A stretch of DNA of 64,000 nucleotides from Planctomycetota bacterium (GCA_013112555.1 JABFGK010000001.1:682001-746000), one strand, 5' to 3'; counted from the first letter of the stretch, positions 48,864-57,963 are shown. A program made the numbers and translations. Notes: generated by a model not told the origin, from the letters alone.

Positions 48864-49859
48864 CTAGGGCGACGACGGCCCTTTGGCCAGGTTCGAATCG
48901 GCCTGCGGGAATGTTGCCATCGCATGCAGACCGGCTGGGAGTAGGTCCGGATTTCGGATTTCAAGCCGAATGATGATCCGATTTGATGAGGCATCGGCGA
49001 TCGGGGCCACCCAGAGGACGGTACCGACCGCTTCAGGTTGTTTCGGCAGGTCGCGCCATCGGACGGTGGCCGTATCGCCGGGCTTAAGCGACATGCCCAG
49101 TTGAATGGGGACGGCCACGTCCATCCACAACGGGTCGATCGCGACGAGGGATATGGCCGGCTGGAGTTCTTCGACCGATTCGCCTTCCTGCACGTCGATG
49201 CGAGCCACGATGCCGCTGATCTTGGATGTGATGCGGTAGTGATCACTGAACGCGAGGTCGCGCTCGTAGACGAGTTGATTCGTCTTGCGATCGAGGATGG
49301 CTGATTGGAGGTTGAGTTCGGCCAGCGCTCGTTCGGCTTTGGCTCGCTCGACTTCGCGCGGGGCGGCCGCGTCGGCACGCTCGGTTTCAAGGACGTTGTC
49401 GAGATCAAACTCCGCCAGTTCGAGTCTGCGTTCAGCAGTCAGCACCCCGGTCTCATCCTCGGCGGCCAGTTTCTGTGCTTCAAGGGATCGTTGTTGGACA
49501 CGGTCATCGAGTTTGACCAGCAGATCGCCGGCCGAGACCACTTGTGTCTCCTTGACGAGGACTTCTTCGACCATGCCGCGCGTCAGGAAACTGAGCGTGA
49601 GTGCCTTGCTTGGCGTACTGATGGCCGGGTACCCGTCCGGTTGATAATCCCAGTATGGTTCATCGAGTTGAAGCCGAGGTTCGTCGCGCGGGTCCTGACG
49701 GGCAATGCCGCCTGCCGACGGGTTTTGCCCGATGGCACTGTTGCCGGGAAGCGACCAGGCGATGGCCAGCAGGGCGGCTGCGGCGCTGACGGTTGCAAAT
49801 ACGCGGCGGTTTGAGTGCTGCAGGGATTCAGTCGGCCACCCTGGTGTCTGCTGACTCAT
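48864..49859 (-). CDS. HlyD family periplasmic adaptor
   Basis: Predicted 331-residue exported adaptor protein. An N-terminal hydrophobic segment (VFATVSAAAALLAIAWSL) is followed by a biotinyl-lipoyl-like domain (LSFLTRGMVEEVLVKETQVVSAGDLLVKLDD), an alpha-helical hairpin (LEAQKLAAEDETGVLTAERRLEL) and ITSKISGIVARIDVQEGESV, and a beta-barrel end. The start MSQQTPGWP at 49859 is preferred to an ATG at 49979 in the upstream intergenic sequence. It is the first gene of the five-gene cluster and probably pairs with the two other HlyD-containing proteins. Confidence 0.9.
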   Translation of the reverse strand: MSQQTPGWPTESLQHSNRRVFATVSAAAALLAIAWSLPGNSAIGQNPSAGGIARQDPRDEPRLQLDEPYWDYQPDGYPAISTPSKALTLSFLTRGMVEEVLVKETQVVSAGDLLVKLDDRVQQRSLEAQKLAAEDETGVLTAERRLELAEFDLDNVLETERADAAAPREVERAKAERALAELNLQSAILDRKTNQLVYERDLAFSDHYRITSKISGIVARIDVQEGESVEELQPAISLVAIDPLWMDVAVPIQLGMSLKPGDTATVRWRDLPKQPEAVGTVLWVAPIADASSNRIIIRLEIRNPDLLPAGLHAMATFPQADSNLAKGPSSP

Positions 49860-50299
49860 GGCGTGCGGCCTCTTTCGTATCTCAGTGCACAGGAGCCTGT
49901 TCTTTGTGATTGTTGGATGCTGCGCTGCCGGGTGACGAATGTGATCCTGGTTCAGACCGGCAGTGGGGGATTGTTCCAATAATAATCAATCCCAATGCAC
50001 CTGTTGTCGGCCAGTCTGCCTGCATTCCACATTAAAGTGGTCGCACAACACAGATTTTCGGCAAGAACCGTGCGCCATCATGCAAAAAGCGTGCTGTGGG
50101 AGTTCATCAGGCGGAGTATACGTCTGAATCACCCCCGTGGGCCGGTTCCGCGATCCGCTGTCGTCGCGCGAGTGCAAGTTCTTGGCTGAGAGTCGTCTGC
50201 CTGTGCTTTCAGACGCTCTGGTGGGCTAATCTGCTATTCGCAGTATATGCGACAAAGGTTCGGGTGTGAACCCTATTCATCTTTCTGCGGATGAATCCG
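49860..50299. other. Intergenic region upstream of the secretion-like cluster
   Basis: A 440-base non-coding stretch between the cluster and moaC. It contains a perfect inverted repeat GGGATTG (49967-49973) and CAATCCC (49987-49993) with an AT-rich loop, AT-rich sequence near 49975-49993 that could be part of the cluster promoter, and no believable gene. Short frames on both strands have no SD or domain. Confidence 0.4.
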
Positions 50300-50800
50300 T
50301 CACCGCGTTCGCTCGTATCGGCCGGACTGCCCGCCGTCTTTTTCATCGAGTTGGACCGTGAGAATGGTCATCGAGCGGTCCACGGCTTTGCACATGTCAT
50401 AGACCGTCAGGGCTGCCACCGAGGCTGCCGTCAGGGCCTCCATCTCGACGCCCGTCTTCCCGGTCGTCTTGACCGTGGCAGTGATGTTGACTCGGCCGGC
50501 CGATTGATCGGTCGTGATCGTGACCGACACGTTCGTGATTTCAAGCGGGTGACACAGCGGGATCAGGCTGCTGGTCTGTTTCGCAGCCATGATGCCGGCA
50601 ATGCGGGCCACCGCAGCGACATCGCCCTTTGGTAGTTTGTTGTGCGTGATGAGTTCGACGACCTCGGGGGTCGTGACGACGGTGGCCGATGCGATCGCGA
50701 CTCGATGGGTCGTCGCTTTGTCGGAGACATCCACCATGTGGGCATGGCCGTCGGCGTCGAGGTGCGTGAGGCGTTGTTGTGAGTCAGCGTCGTTTGGCAT
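50300..50800 (-). CDS. moaC: Cyclic pyranopterin monophosphate synthase MoaC
   Basis: Second enzyme of molybdopterin synthesis, rearranging the MoaA product to cPMP. The 166-residue product has the family pattern MVDVSDKATTHRVAIASA near the start, then GDVAAVARIAGIMAAKQTSSLIPLCHPLEI and KTTGKTGVEMEALTAASVAALTVYDMCKA. The start MPNDADSQQ at 50800 gives the usual length. It follows moeA (35-base gap), so the two probably form an operon; moaA and mogA are not in the window. Confidence 0.97.
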   Translation of the reverse strand: MPNDADSQQRLTHLDADGHAHMVDVSDKATTHRVAIASATVVTTPEVVELITHNKLPKGDVAAVARIAGIMAAKQTSSLIPLCHPLEITNVSVTITTDQSAGRVNITATVKTTGKTGVEMEALTAASVAALTVYDMCKAVDRSMTILTVQLDEKDGGQSGRYERTR

Positions 50801-50835
50801 AGCAGTGTGATGATAGAGGCGGCGGGCGATTGGGA

Positions 50836-52089
50836 TCACTGCCAGGGCCAGAATCGTCGCGGGCCCGGTCCTGTCTCGTTCGGCGGTATCTCAACAAAGC
50901 CGTCGGTGGTCGCAATTGCGGCAAAGTCGCCGGACCCTCGCGTCTCGGCCAGGTGCGCCACTGGACATGAGGGATCAGCGTCTCGTTCGAGTCGGACCGG
51001 CCGGTACCACCACAGGCCGAGCGTCTTGTCGCAGAGTGCCGAGTCGGCCAGCCGGACAAGTGTGGGGGCGTTGCGCGTGGGTATGCCGACGGCTCCGGCA
51101 CGTTTTGCCAGTACCGGGAGTGCGAGTCGGGTTGCGGTCGTGAGGACGGACACCGGATTCCCAGGCAGGCCGATGATGGGCCGGCCGCCGGCCCCGACGG
51201 CTGCGAGGATCGGCTTCCCCGGCCGAATGGGCAGTTTGTGGAACACAATCCGACCCCCGACGGCTTGCACGGCTGCCGGGACAAAGTCGTAGTTCCCCAT
51301 CGAGACGCCGCCGGTGAGCAGCACGGCATCACATTCGGCTACTGCCTCAGCCAGCCGTTGGGTCAGGGCCTCCTGCTGATCGGCAACGTGCTGCTGAGTC
51401 TGGACGGTCATCCACCGCTGGGATTCAACGAGTGCCCGCAGGCTCGGCCCGTTCGAATCCCGGATCTGCCAGGGGGATGGGCATCCTTCGACCGGGAGCA
51501 GTTCATCGCCGGTCGTCAGGATGGCGACTTTGAGGCGAGGCATGACGGTGGGTTTGGCAATCCCGAAACCGGTCAGAGCCGCAACGATCGGCGACGTGAT
51601 GCCGGCACCGGCTGCCACGACTTCGGCTCCGGCCGGTGCATTCTCGCCTTTGGTGCGGATATGGAGGCAGGCGGTAAAGGTGGAGCAATCCTCGGGCAGC
51701 GCTATTCGAGTGCTGTCGGATTCGTTCACGTCTTCGCGTTTGATGACGAGATCCGCCTCGTCCGGGACCGGGGCACCGGTGACGATCCGAAGTGCGCTTC
51801 CAGGCAGGTTCGGCATGGGAGGCGGCTCATGGCCGATACGAACCTCACCAGCCACGGTCAGGGTTTTGCCCGGTGCGATATCAGCCAGGCGCACGGCATA
51901 ACCGTCCATCGCACTGACTGAGCATGGGGGGCTGGGTCGATCGGTGCGGATCGGCTCGGCCAGGATGCGGCCATGTGCCTCAGACCACGCGACCCGTTCC
52001 GAGCCGGTGATTGGGTGAACGGCCTCCAGCCAGGCAGTGAGGGCAGGATTGGGTGCGTCGAATTGAAACGTGTTGTGTGAGTTTGGCAT
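50836..52089 (-). CDS. moeA: Molybdopterin molybdenumtransferase MoeA
   Basis: Inserts molybdate into molybdopterin adenylate. The 417-residue product shows SAMDGYAVRLADI, LRIVTGAPVPDEADLVIKRED, ILTTGDELLP, VLLTGGVSMGNYDFV and IIGLPGNPVSVLTT, all MoeA hallmarks with domain order typical of the family. Start MPNSHN at 52089; an in-frame extension to 52404 overlaps moaD on the other strand and is not used. It is divergent from moaD/moaE across a 126-base control region and precedes moaC. Confidence 0.96.
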   Translation of the reverse strand: MPNSHNTFQFDAPNPALTAWLEAVHPITGSERVAWSEAHGRILAEPIRTDRPSPPCSVSAMDGYAVRLADIAPGKTLTVAGEVRIGHEPPPMPNLPGSALRIVTGAPVPDEADLVIKREDVNESDSTRIALPEDCSTFTACLHIRTKGENAPAGAEVVAAGAGITSPIVAALTGFGIAKPTVMPRLKVAILTTGDELLPVEGCPSPWQIRDSNGPSLRALVESQRWMTVQTQQHVADQQEALTQRLAEAVAECDAVLLTGGVSMGNYDFVPAAVQAVGGRIVFHKLPIRPGKPILAAVGAGGRPIIGLPGNPVSVLTTATRLALPVLAKRAGAVGIPTRNAPTLVRLADSALCDKTLGLWWYRPVRLERDADPSCPVAHLAETRGSGDFAAIATTDGFVEIPPNETGPGPRRFWPWQ

Positions 52090-52215
52090 GAGTAATTGCG
52101 GTTTGAGTGAACACGGCGACCGAGCGATGACGTCACAAAGACTATACGATGCCAGTGACGGCAGTCGTGAGCAACCCGCGCCGGTCTGCCATTTTTGTCC
52201 GTGGAATGGAGCGTC

Positions 52216-52479
52216 ATGAGCCGGATCGAGTTGAGCGTCAAAATGTTTGGGCCGCTGGCACGGTTGGCCGGCGCTCGGAGCGAGGTCACGATCACCGTGC
52301 CCGAGGGGGTGGCGTTGAACAGCGAGCAGGTCACACAACTCCTCGGCGCACAGTACCCGGATTTGGCAGCAAGCCTGCCGGCCTGTCGTCTGGCTGTGAA
52401 TCACGAGTTTGCCGGGGCGGATCAGCCAATCAGCCCGACGGATGAGCTGGCTCTGGTTGGGATGGTGTCGGGTGGCTGA
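52216..52479 (+). CDS. moaD: Molybdopterin synthase small subunit MoaD
   Basis: Sulfur carrier subunit of molybdopterin synthase, 87 residues. Beta-grasp fold with VKMFGPLARLAG near the start and the terminal Gly-Gly (MVSGG) that is adenylated and thiocarboxylated. The start at 52216 (MSRIELSV) follows TGGAG by 5 bases; the frame upstream begins at a TTG and is rejected. Its stop overlaps the GTG start of moaE by 8 bases, the usual coupling of the two subunits. Confidence 0.95.
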   Translation: MSRIELSVKMFGPLARLAGARSEVTITVPEGVALNSEQVTQLLGAQYPDLAASLPACRLAVNHEFAGADQPISPTDELALVGMVSGG

Positions 52480-52876
52480 GCGCTGGGAGCCGGTTGAGGT
52501 ACAGGTACGTGACGGCCCATTGGACGGTGCACGGGTTGATTCCTGGCGACCTGAGGGGGCCGGAGCGGTGGTCGTGTTTGAGGGTATTGTCCGCAGCGAG
52601 GAGGATGGCCGGCCGATCGAAGGGCTCGAATATGAGGCGTATGAGCCGATGGCAGGCCGTCAGATGGAGCGGATCTGCCGTGAACTGATCGACCGATACG
52701 GACTGATCGCAATGCGGGTGGCACACAGTCGGGGGCTCGTCCCGGTGGGTGCCTGCTCATTCCGGTTGTGGGTCGCGTCGGCCCACCGCAAGGAAGCCCT
52801 GCAGGCGATGGATGCGTTCATTGATATGCTCAAGCAGGATGTGCCCATCTGGAAGCGAGCGGTGCGTGTTGGCTAA
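52472..52876 (+). CDS. moaE: Molybdopterin synthase large subunit MoaE
   Basis: Catalytic subunit that converts cPMP to molybdopterin together with MoaD. The 134-residue product begins at GTG (52472, VAERWEPV) inside the moaD end and has GAVVVFEGIVRSEEDGRPIEGLEYEAYEPMA, AHSRGLVPVGACSFRLWVASAHR, and the active-site segment KQDVPIWKRA. Length and overlap with moaD match the family. Confidence 0.95.
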   Translation: MAERWEPVEVQVRDGPLDGARVDSWRPEGAGAVVVFEGIVRSEEDGRPIEGLEYEAYEPMAGRQMERICRELIDRYGLIAMRVAHSRGLVPVGACSFRLWVASAHRKEALQAMDAFIDMLKQDVPIWKRAVRVG

Positions 52877-52989
52877 CGCGGAGGGTATGTCATGGTTGTT
52901 CAGTATGAATCCGGCCAAGTCGGTCATGCGCCAGGCAGGCGATACGCCTGTCCAGATGCGCTTGATCGCCTCAACCGGTCTGTCGCCGC

Positions 52990-54420
52990 GTGAGCGAGGA
53001 AGCATGGGTTGGGTGTATGCCCGGGCGTGAATCGACAAATGGTATTGTGCGGTTCCTGGGCTCGTATCTTCCGGGTTCGATGTCGCCTTTTCTCAGTCGC
53101 AACTATCGGTATGAACTGTTCGGTGTGACGACCTGGCCGATCACGGTGTGCATGGTCGAAGGGGCGGTGACCGGTGTGATTGCCCGCAAGGCCTTCCCGG
53201 AGACACCGGGATGGGTGCTGGCCACCGTGACCGCAGCGCCTGTGGTGAGCAACGTGACCAGTTCGGTATGGACGCGCCTGGCTGACGGGCAGCAGACGGT
53301 CAAGGCACTTGTCATGATGCAGGCCGGCGTCATTGCCCTGATCGGGCTGATTGCCTGTTTGCCATTGAACCACTGGGGGGTCTACCCCTTCATGGTCGCT
53401 GTCGTGCTCGCTCGGATGCTGATGGCCGGCGTGGTGACGATGCGGTCGGTCATCTGGCGGGCGAACTACCCGCGGGCGTGTCGGGCGACGGTCACCGGGA
53501 AGTTGATCACGATTCAGACGATCATCGTGTCAGTCGTTTCGCTCGGGCTGGGCAGGAGCATGGACGCGAACGTCGAGAGTTTCCGGATTGTGTATCCGGC
53601 AGCGATGCTGTGTGGGTTAGGAGGCATGTGGGCGTTTTCGCGCATCCGGGTTCGGCGACCGTTTGAGATCTCCGGGCAGCCGTCGGCTGATCGGGAATCA
53701 CGTCGGGCCGGCAGCATGGTCCCCTTCGGCCTGCTGGCAGAATGGGGGACGACCGTCGGCGCGATGATGCGGGTCTTGCGCGATGATGTAGCCTTTCGCG
53801 GGTACATGGTCTGCATGTTCGTGATGGGCATGAGCAATCTGGCCGTTCAGGCACCGCTGGTGGACATGGCAGCCGGCCGCTTCAACCTCAGTTACACCAT
53901 GTCAATCGTGTGTACGCAGTCCCTGCCCTTGATCATCATCCCGTTCGTGGTCCCGTTGTGGTCCCGATTGTTTGACCGAATGCATGTGGTTCGATTCCGT
54001 TCAATACATTCGTGGGTGTTCGTGACGGCCCATCTGTTGACCTACGCAGCCGGCCGATGGGAGTCGCCGGAGTTGCTGTTTGCCGCCCAGGCGATGCGCG
54101 GGATCGGGTTCGGCGGCGGGGCGCTGGCATGGAATATCGGGCACAATGACTTTTCCAGCACTCGGAATGCCGGGCTGTACATGACGATTCATGTCACGCT
54201 GACGGGGATCAGGGGCTTGATCGGGGCCTATGTCGGGTGGATCTTGTACTCAGGCATAACCATCGGCGGCTTTGTCTCGATGCGGGCGCTTGACCACGAC
54301 AGTTTCCTGTTCTGGGCCGGCATCGGGTCGATCGGTGCGTTGGGGTTTGTGTACCTGAATCGTCGGCTTGCGTCCGTGGTGGCTGCCGGGCCATCCCAGG
54401 ACGGGACGGATCAGCGGTGA
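52990..54420 (+). CDS. MFS-like transporter
   Basis: Predicted integral membrane protein of about 476 residues with about ten to twelve helices (VCMVEGAVTGVIA, VALIGLIACLPL, FMVAVVLARMLMAGVVTM, YMVCMFVMGMSNLAV, LPLIIIPFVVPLWSRLFD, FLFWAGIGSIGALGFVYLN). The layout, an inverted pair of six-helix halves with basic loops, fits the major facilitator superfamily. Substrate unknown. Start is uncertain: GTG at 52990 lacks an SD; ATG at 53080 (MSPFLSRN) is an alternative; in-frame coupling to a short upstream frame ending at 52993 (GTGA overlap) is possible. It lies after moaE, so an accessory role for the cofactor pathway is only inference. Confidence 0.8.
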   Translation: MSEEAWVGCMPGRESTNGIVRFLGSYLPGSMSPFLSRNYRYELFGVTTWPITVCMVEGAVTGVIARKAFPETPGWVLATVTAAPVVSNVTSSVWTRLADGQQTVKALVMMQAGVIALIGLIACLPLNHWGVYPFMVAVVLARMLMAGVVTMRSVIWRANYPRACRATVTGKLITIQTIIVSVVSLGLGRSMDANVESFRIVYPAAMLCGLGGMWAFSRIRVRRPFEISGQPSADRESRRAGSMVPFGLLAEWGTTVGAMMRVLRDDVAFRGYMVCMFVMGMSNLAVQAPLVDMAAGRFNLSYTMSIVCTQSLPLIIIPFVVPLWSRLFDRMHVVRFRSIHSWVFVTAHLLTYAAGRWESPELLFAAQAMRGIGFGGGALAWNIGHNDFSSTRNAGLYMTIHVTLTGIRGLIGAYVGWILYSGITIGGFVSMRALDHDSFLFWAGIGSIGALGFVYLNRRLASVVAAGPSQDGTDQR

Positions 54421-54446
54421 TGCTTGTCTTGTCCCAAAAACAACCG

Positions 54447-54476
54447 GCCCCGCGATGTGAGGAGGCATCACGGGGC
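54447..54476 (+). terminator. Hairpin with CCCCGCGAT core after the MFS gene
   Basis: GCCCCGCGATG with CATCACGGGGC (one C-A mismatch), loop TGAGGAGG. It lies 27 bases after the MFS stop but lacks a T run (GTCGTTGG follows), so it is a hairpin with uncertain terminator activity. Same core as hairpins at 36987 and 41997. Confidence 0.5.
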
Positions 54477-54770
54477 GTCGTTGGAGTCGTACATTGCGCA
54501 GGAGTATTGGTGCTAGCAGAGGGCGGCGAAACTCAGGAGGATGAGCAGCAGCATCTTCTTTCTGCGAGTTGTCATGGTGAAAAGTCGGTTCATGTCTTTG
54601 ATTCTCCGGTCGTCCAGGATTCATAGTATCAAATCCTGAGCCGGGTGTGGCACGAATTGTTTCAGTCCGAGAATATGCAGGGCTGGGGCGTGTCACGGTG
54701 TATTGGGCCGGCTCCGAGGTGGTTTCTGGGATTCCGGTTGTAGTGGGATGTTGCGAAAGGGCAGCAGAAG

Positions 54771-56669
54771 GTGTCGCGAATTGGCTTCATATCGTGGCTC
54801 GTGGGCCTGTTGATTTCGGTATCTGTGACAGCCACAGGCGTGTGTATGCAGCAGCCGAACCGTCAGGCAGCAGATGCTCCGATATCTGCGACTGAGGTCG
54901 TCGAGGTATATGAGCAGATCTGCGAGCGGATCGCCAAGTGGGAGCGCCCGAGCGAACTGGGGATGCCGGCAGGGGGGCGCGGTGCCTGGATGGCCCTTCG
55001 GTGGGACGGCCGGATCATGGGGCAGGCTGCCGACCTGCGCTGGGCTTTCGAATCGGAGGTGCCGGCCGAATGTCTGGGGCATGTGGTCCGGCAGGTCATG
55101 GAACGGGCCGCGGTGGCAGCCGAGGGATCGCAGGGGGATGCGGTGGAGCGCGAGGACCGGAAGGAGCGGTTTCTCATTTCGCCCACCACGGTCGAGTTGC
55201 AGGTCGCCCGCGCGCCGAGGCGGATCAGTGCCTCCGGGCTGCGCGATTTATCTGATCGGATTCGGCCGGGTCTGGATGGGGTGATCCTCGAAGTGGGGGG
55301 GCAGCGGGCCGGGATGTTCCCCGGTCAGTACCTGGCAGACGACTTGAACCCCTCACAGGTTTTGTTCCAGTTGGCAGGGGCCTTGTCACTTGGTTTGGAG
55401 CAGGTCGACCAGTTCCTCGAGAGCGGGCAGGCCCGAGTCTGGCTGTTTGAAGTCGAACACCTGGCCCAGGCACGGCGCGGCGATCCCCCGACGTTTCTGT
55501 ACCGGGGCTCCAGAATCGTGCCGGCCGACAAGGTGCGTGTGGCATCGCTGATGCAGTTTGCTGATGACGTGAGCAGTCATCTGCTGAGTCGAAGATTCCA
55601 CATCGGGCAGTTCCCGGACCAGAGGCCGGCACAGCAGTTCCCGGATGAAGTGCGGCAGGAGCGGCCGGTCCGACTGCTGGGTCGTTACGAGCCTGAACTC
55701 GATGTGTACAAGCCGTTCGAAGCCTCGGTGTCTGATCAACTGCTCTGTGCCTATGCGCTGGCCAGATACGCACAACTCGAAGGGCAGAAGCAGTCGATGC
55801 GTGATTCGGCCCGGCAGTTTGCCAGTGAACTGGTTGGGTGGTACGCAGGCGGTGCCGGTGATGAGGAGAAGGCTGACGATGGTGAGACTGACTCACTGAT
55901 CAGCACGCCGGGGCAGGCTGCACTGTGGCTGCTCGCGACGGAGGCGCTTGACGGGCGGGTTGCAGGACTGACACCGGAGGAAGTCTCCGGGGCACGAGCG
56001 CGGATGACTGAGATCGTGCAGTCGGTGATCGAACCTGCGCTCGGCCTCCGGGCTGACGTTCCAACCGAGGAGTTGGCGATCTGTGCCCTGGCCCTGCGGT
56101 CGGGGGCTGTGAATCAGGCCGTGTGGACGGCAGCCGATGACGATCTTGATCCTGAGTTGATGCCCTGGCTGGTGCTGGCTGAGTTGGCTGTGGAGCGCTC
56201 GTCTGAGAAACTGGAGCATGAGGTCATGGCGAGTTTGAGCCGACTCGCGGAGCAGGTCTGGCTCACTCAGATTACGGCCGAGCAGGCTGACACGATGGGG
56301 CTGGATCTGGTCGGCGGGGTGCGGGTTGGGCTCGGAGGGGCTTCCCAGCGACGCATCCCGGACTGGTCCAACGCGCGGTGGATTGCCGGCCTGGCAGCGA
56401 TTGCGGCGGATGAACGAGCAACTCAGGAGCCGGCAGAGCAAATGTCGCACATTGCCAAACTGGCTCTTGCTTCGAGGTTTCTCATGCAACTCTCGGTTCG
56501 CGATTGTGACACGTACTGCGTCGCAGCCGCGGAGCAGGCGCTGGGGGGAGTCCGTGAACGGGTTTCGAGCTGGTCGCTGCGTCCGGAGCCGAGTGCCATG
56601 ACCCTGCTGGCGGTCGTCGAGATGCTTGAGGGAATGGAGCGGCTGGCCCAGAGTCAGGCACCGGATTGA
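54771..56669 (+). CDS. Secreted protein with a possible AMMECR1-like domain
   Basis: Predicted 632-residue exported protein, start GTG at 54771 with a weak SD. A signal sequence (ISWLVGLLISVSVTATGVCM) leads residues 55-230, whose pattern (RGAWMALRWDGRIMGQAADL, then FLISPTTVELQVARAPRRI and RIRPGLDGVILEVGGQRAGMF) follows the AMMECR1 core (xVxLRxDGxLRG, ELxIxVSxLSxP, GLxGVxLxxGGRxxxFLP). The rest is helical and Ala/Glu/Leu-rich with repeated pairs of helices. AMMECR1 proteins are cytosolic and of unclear function; a secreted version would be odd. The likeness is suggestive, not certain. Confidence 0.7.
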   Translation: MSRIGFISWLVGLLISVSVTATGVCMQQPNRQAADAPISATEVVEVYEQICERIAKWERPSELGMPAGGRGAWMALRWDGRIMGQAADLRWAFESEVPAECLGHVVRQVMERAAVAAEGSQGDAVEREDRKERFLISPTTVELQVARAPRRISASGLRDLSDRIRPGLDGVILEVGGQRAGMFPGQYLADDLNPSQVLFQLAGALSLGLEQVDQFLESGQARVWLFEVEHLAQARRGDPPTFLYRGSRIVPADKVRVASLMQFADDVSSHLLSRRFHIGQFPDQRPAQQFPDEVRQERPVRLLGRYEPELDVYKPFEASVSDQLLCAYALARYAQLEGQKQSMRDSARQFASELVGWYAGGAGDEEKADDGETDSLISTPGQAALWLLATEALDGRVAGLTPEEVSGARARMTEIVQSVIEPALGLRADVPTEELAICALALRSGAVNQAVWTAADDDLDPELMPWLVLAELAVERSSEKLEHEVMASLSRLAEQVWLTQITAEQADTMGLDLVGGVRVGLGGASQRRIPDWSNARWIAGLAAIAADERATQEPAEQMSHIAKLALASRFLMQLSVRDCDTYCVAAAEQALGGVRERVSSWSLRPEPSAMTLLAVVEMLEGMERLAQSQAPD

Positions 56670-56958
56670 GCGGTGACTGGTAGCCGGCTCAGCGGCTGTT
56701 CTGGAGGGCTGCGTGCAGGTTTTGCTGATGGGCAGTAGACTGGGGGGTAATTGGGGTCGATGATTCGCAGTACCGGAATGAGGTTTTGGGGGGAATGCGT
56801 TTTTTTGTGCCTGTGTGCCGGCAGGTGGCCGTCTAGAATGGTGTGAGGCGGTACAAGGGGCTGGAGCATGCCTGAGAGCATGGTTTCCCAGCCTGCACTG
56901 GCCGGCCGATAATGACTGAATGAAGTGACCACTCGACTTTGCGGACAAGGAGTCTGAG

Positions 56959-57894
56959 ATGCGACGATTGGCATTGGGAGTAGCAGCAGCGATGTTTGTA
57001 GGCGGCACCGCCCTGGGACAGGTCGGGAGTACGTCCCTCAGTGCACCGCAAGGCGAGTCGAAAGCGATCGTCTATGGGAAGTTGCTGAGCAACTACCTGC
57101 AGACGGTTGAGTTCAACGAGATTCCACTGAAGAACGTCGTTGAGTTCCTGTCTCAGATGGGTGACATCGACATTCTGGCGAAGTGGGCCGAGGACTTCTC
57201 ATCGGAAGGGCTCGACCCGGAGAAGTCGATTACGCTGCAGTTGCGGAAGCCGACGCCGTTGCTGACGGTGCTCGAACTCGTCATGGATCAGGCCACGGAG
57301 GAAGAGACCACGTGGATCCTGGGTGAGGGGTATGTCGAAGTCGGCACGAAGGACATGCTCAACAAGAACAAGTACGTCATGATCTACCCGGTACGCGAAC
57401 TGCTGTTCGAGCCGACCGGCTTTGATAATGCCCCGCAGATGGACCTGTCCCGCAGCCAGAACTTCGGCAGTGGTTCAGGCGGGAGCAGTGGCGGCAGCGG
57501 CCAGAGTCTGTTCAACAATCAGGGCAGCGGCTCGGGTCGTCAGAACCAGATTCAGCGCTCCAGCGAGGACGAACTGGCTGACGAATTGATCGACATCCTC
57601 ACAACGATCGTGGACCCCTACCAGTGGGAGCGAAACGGCGGCGAGGGTGGTTCGATCCGGTACTTCCGCGGCTCGTTGCTGATCAACGCGTCAGATTACC
57701 TCCACCGTCAGGTCGGCGGGTACCCGTTTGCCCCGGCTCGAGTTCGCAGCCAGCAGCTGTCGAGCACGATCGTGGCCCCGCGGTACGTGAGCCTGACCGG
57801 GAGCGTCGGTTTCTCGCGTGTCATTGACATTGCCGAGACGGAAGTTCCCATTCTGGTCGGCGGCAAGGTCGTCCGCTCAGGCGGCGGCGGCTGA
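56959..57894 (+). CDS. Secretin N-domain-like periplasmic protein
   Basis: Predicted 311-residue exported protein: signal sequence LALGVAAAMFVGGTALGQ, then residues 40-150 resembling the secretin/STN N-domain (VEFNEIPLKNVVEFLSQMGD, ITLQLRKPTPLLTVLELVMDQ, WILGEGYVEVGTKDMLNKN, MIYPVRELL), a Gly/Ser-rich linker (SGSGGSSGGSGQS) and a C-terminal domain. No secretin beta-barrel core is seen, so this is a periplasmic relative or a partial form. SD AAGGAG precedes the ATG. It may be an unlinked component of a type II or type IV pilus-like system. Confidence 0.75.
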   Translation: MRRLALGVAAAMFVGGTALGQVGSTSLSAPQGESKAIVYGKLLSNYLQTVEFNEIPLKNVVEFLSQMGDIDILAKWAEDFSSEGLDPEKSITLQLRKPTPLLTVLELVMDQATEEETTWILGEGYVEVGTKDMLNKNKYVMIYPVRELLFEPTGFDNAPQMDLSRSQNFGSGSGGSSGGSGQSLFNNQGSGSGRQNQIQRSSEDELADELIDILTTIVDPYQWERNGGEGGSIRYFRGSLLINASDYLHRQVGGYPFAPARVRSQQLSSTIVAPRYVSLTGSVGFSRVIDIAETEVPILVGGKVVRSGGGG

Positions 57895-57926
57895 TTCCGG
57901 AAGCCGATTGTCGATACGATTTCAAC

Positions 57927-57963
57927 ACCCGGTCCTGTGCTTTGCAGGGCCGGGTTTGTTTTT
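57927..57963 (+). terminator. Rho-independent terminator after the secretin-N-like gene
   Basis: Stem ACCCGGTCCTG with CAGGGCCGGGT (one G-T wobble), loop TGCTTTG, followed by TTGTTTTT. It lies about 33 bases after the stop. Confidence 0.85.

Noticed and set aside
55893..57008. 371-codon minus frame opposite the AMMECR1-like gene
   Set aside because: Antisense shadow; His/Arg/Pro-rich, no SD.
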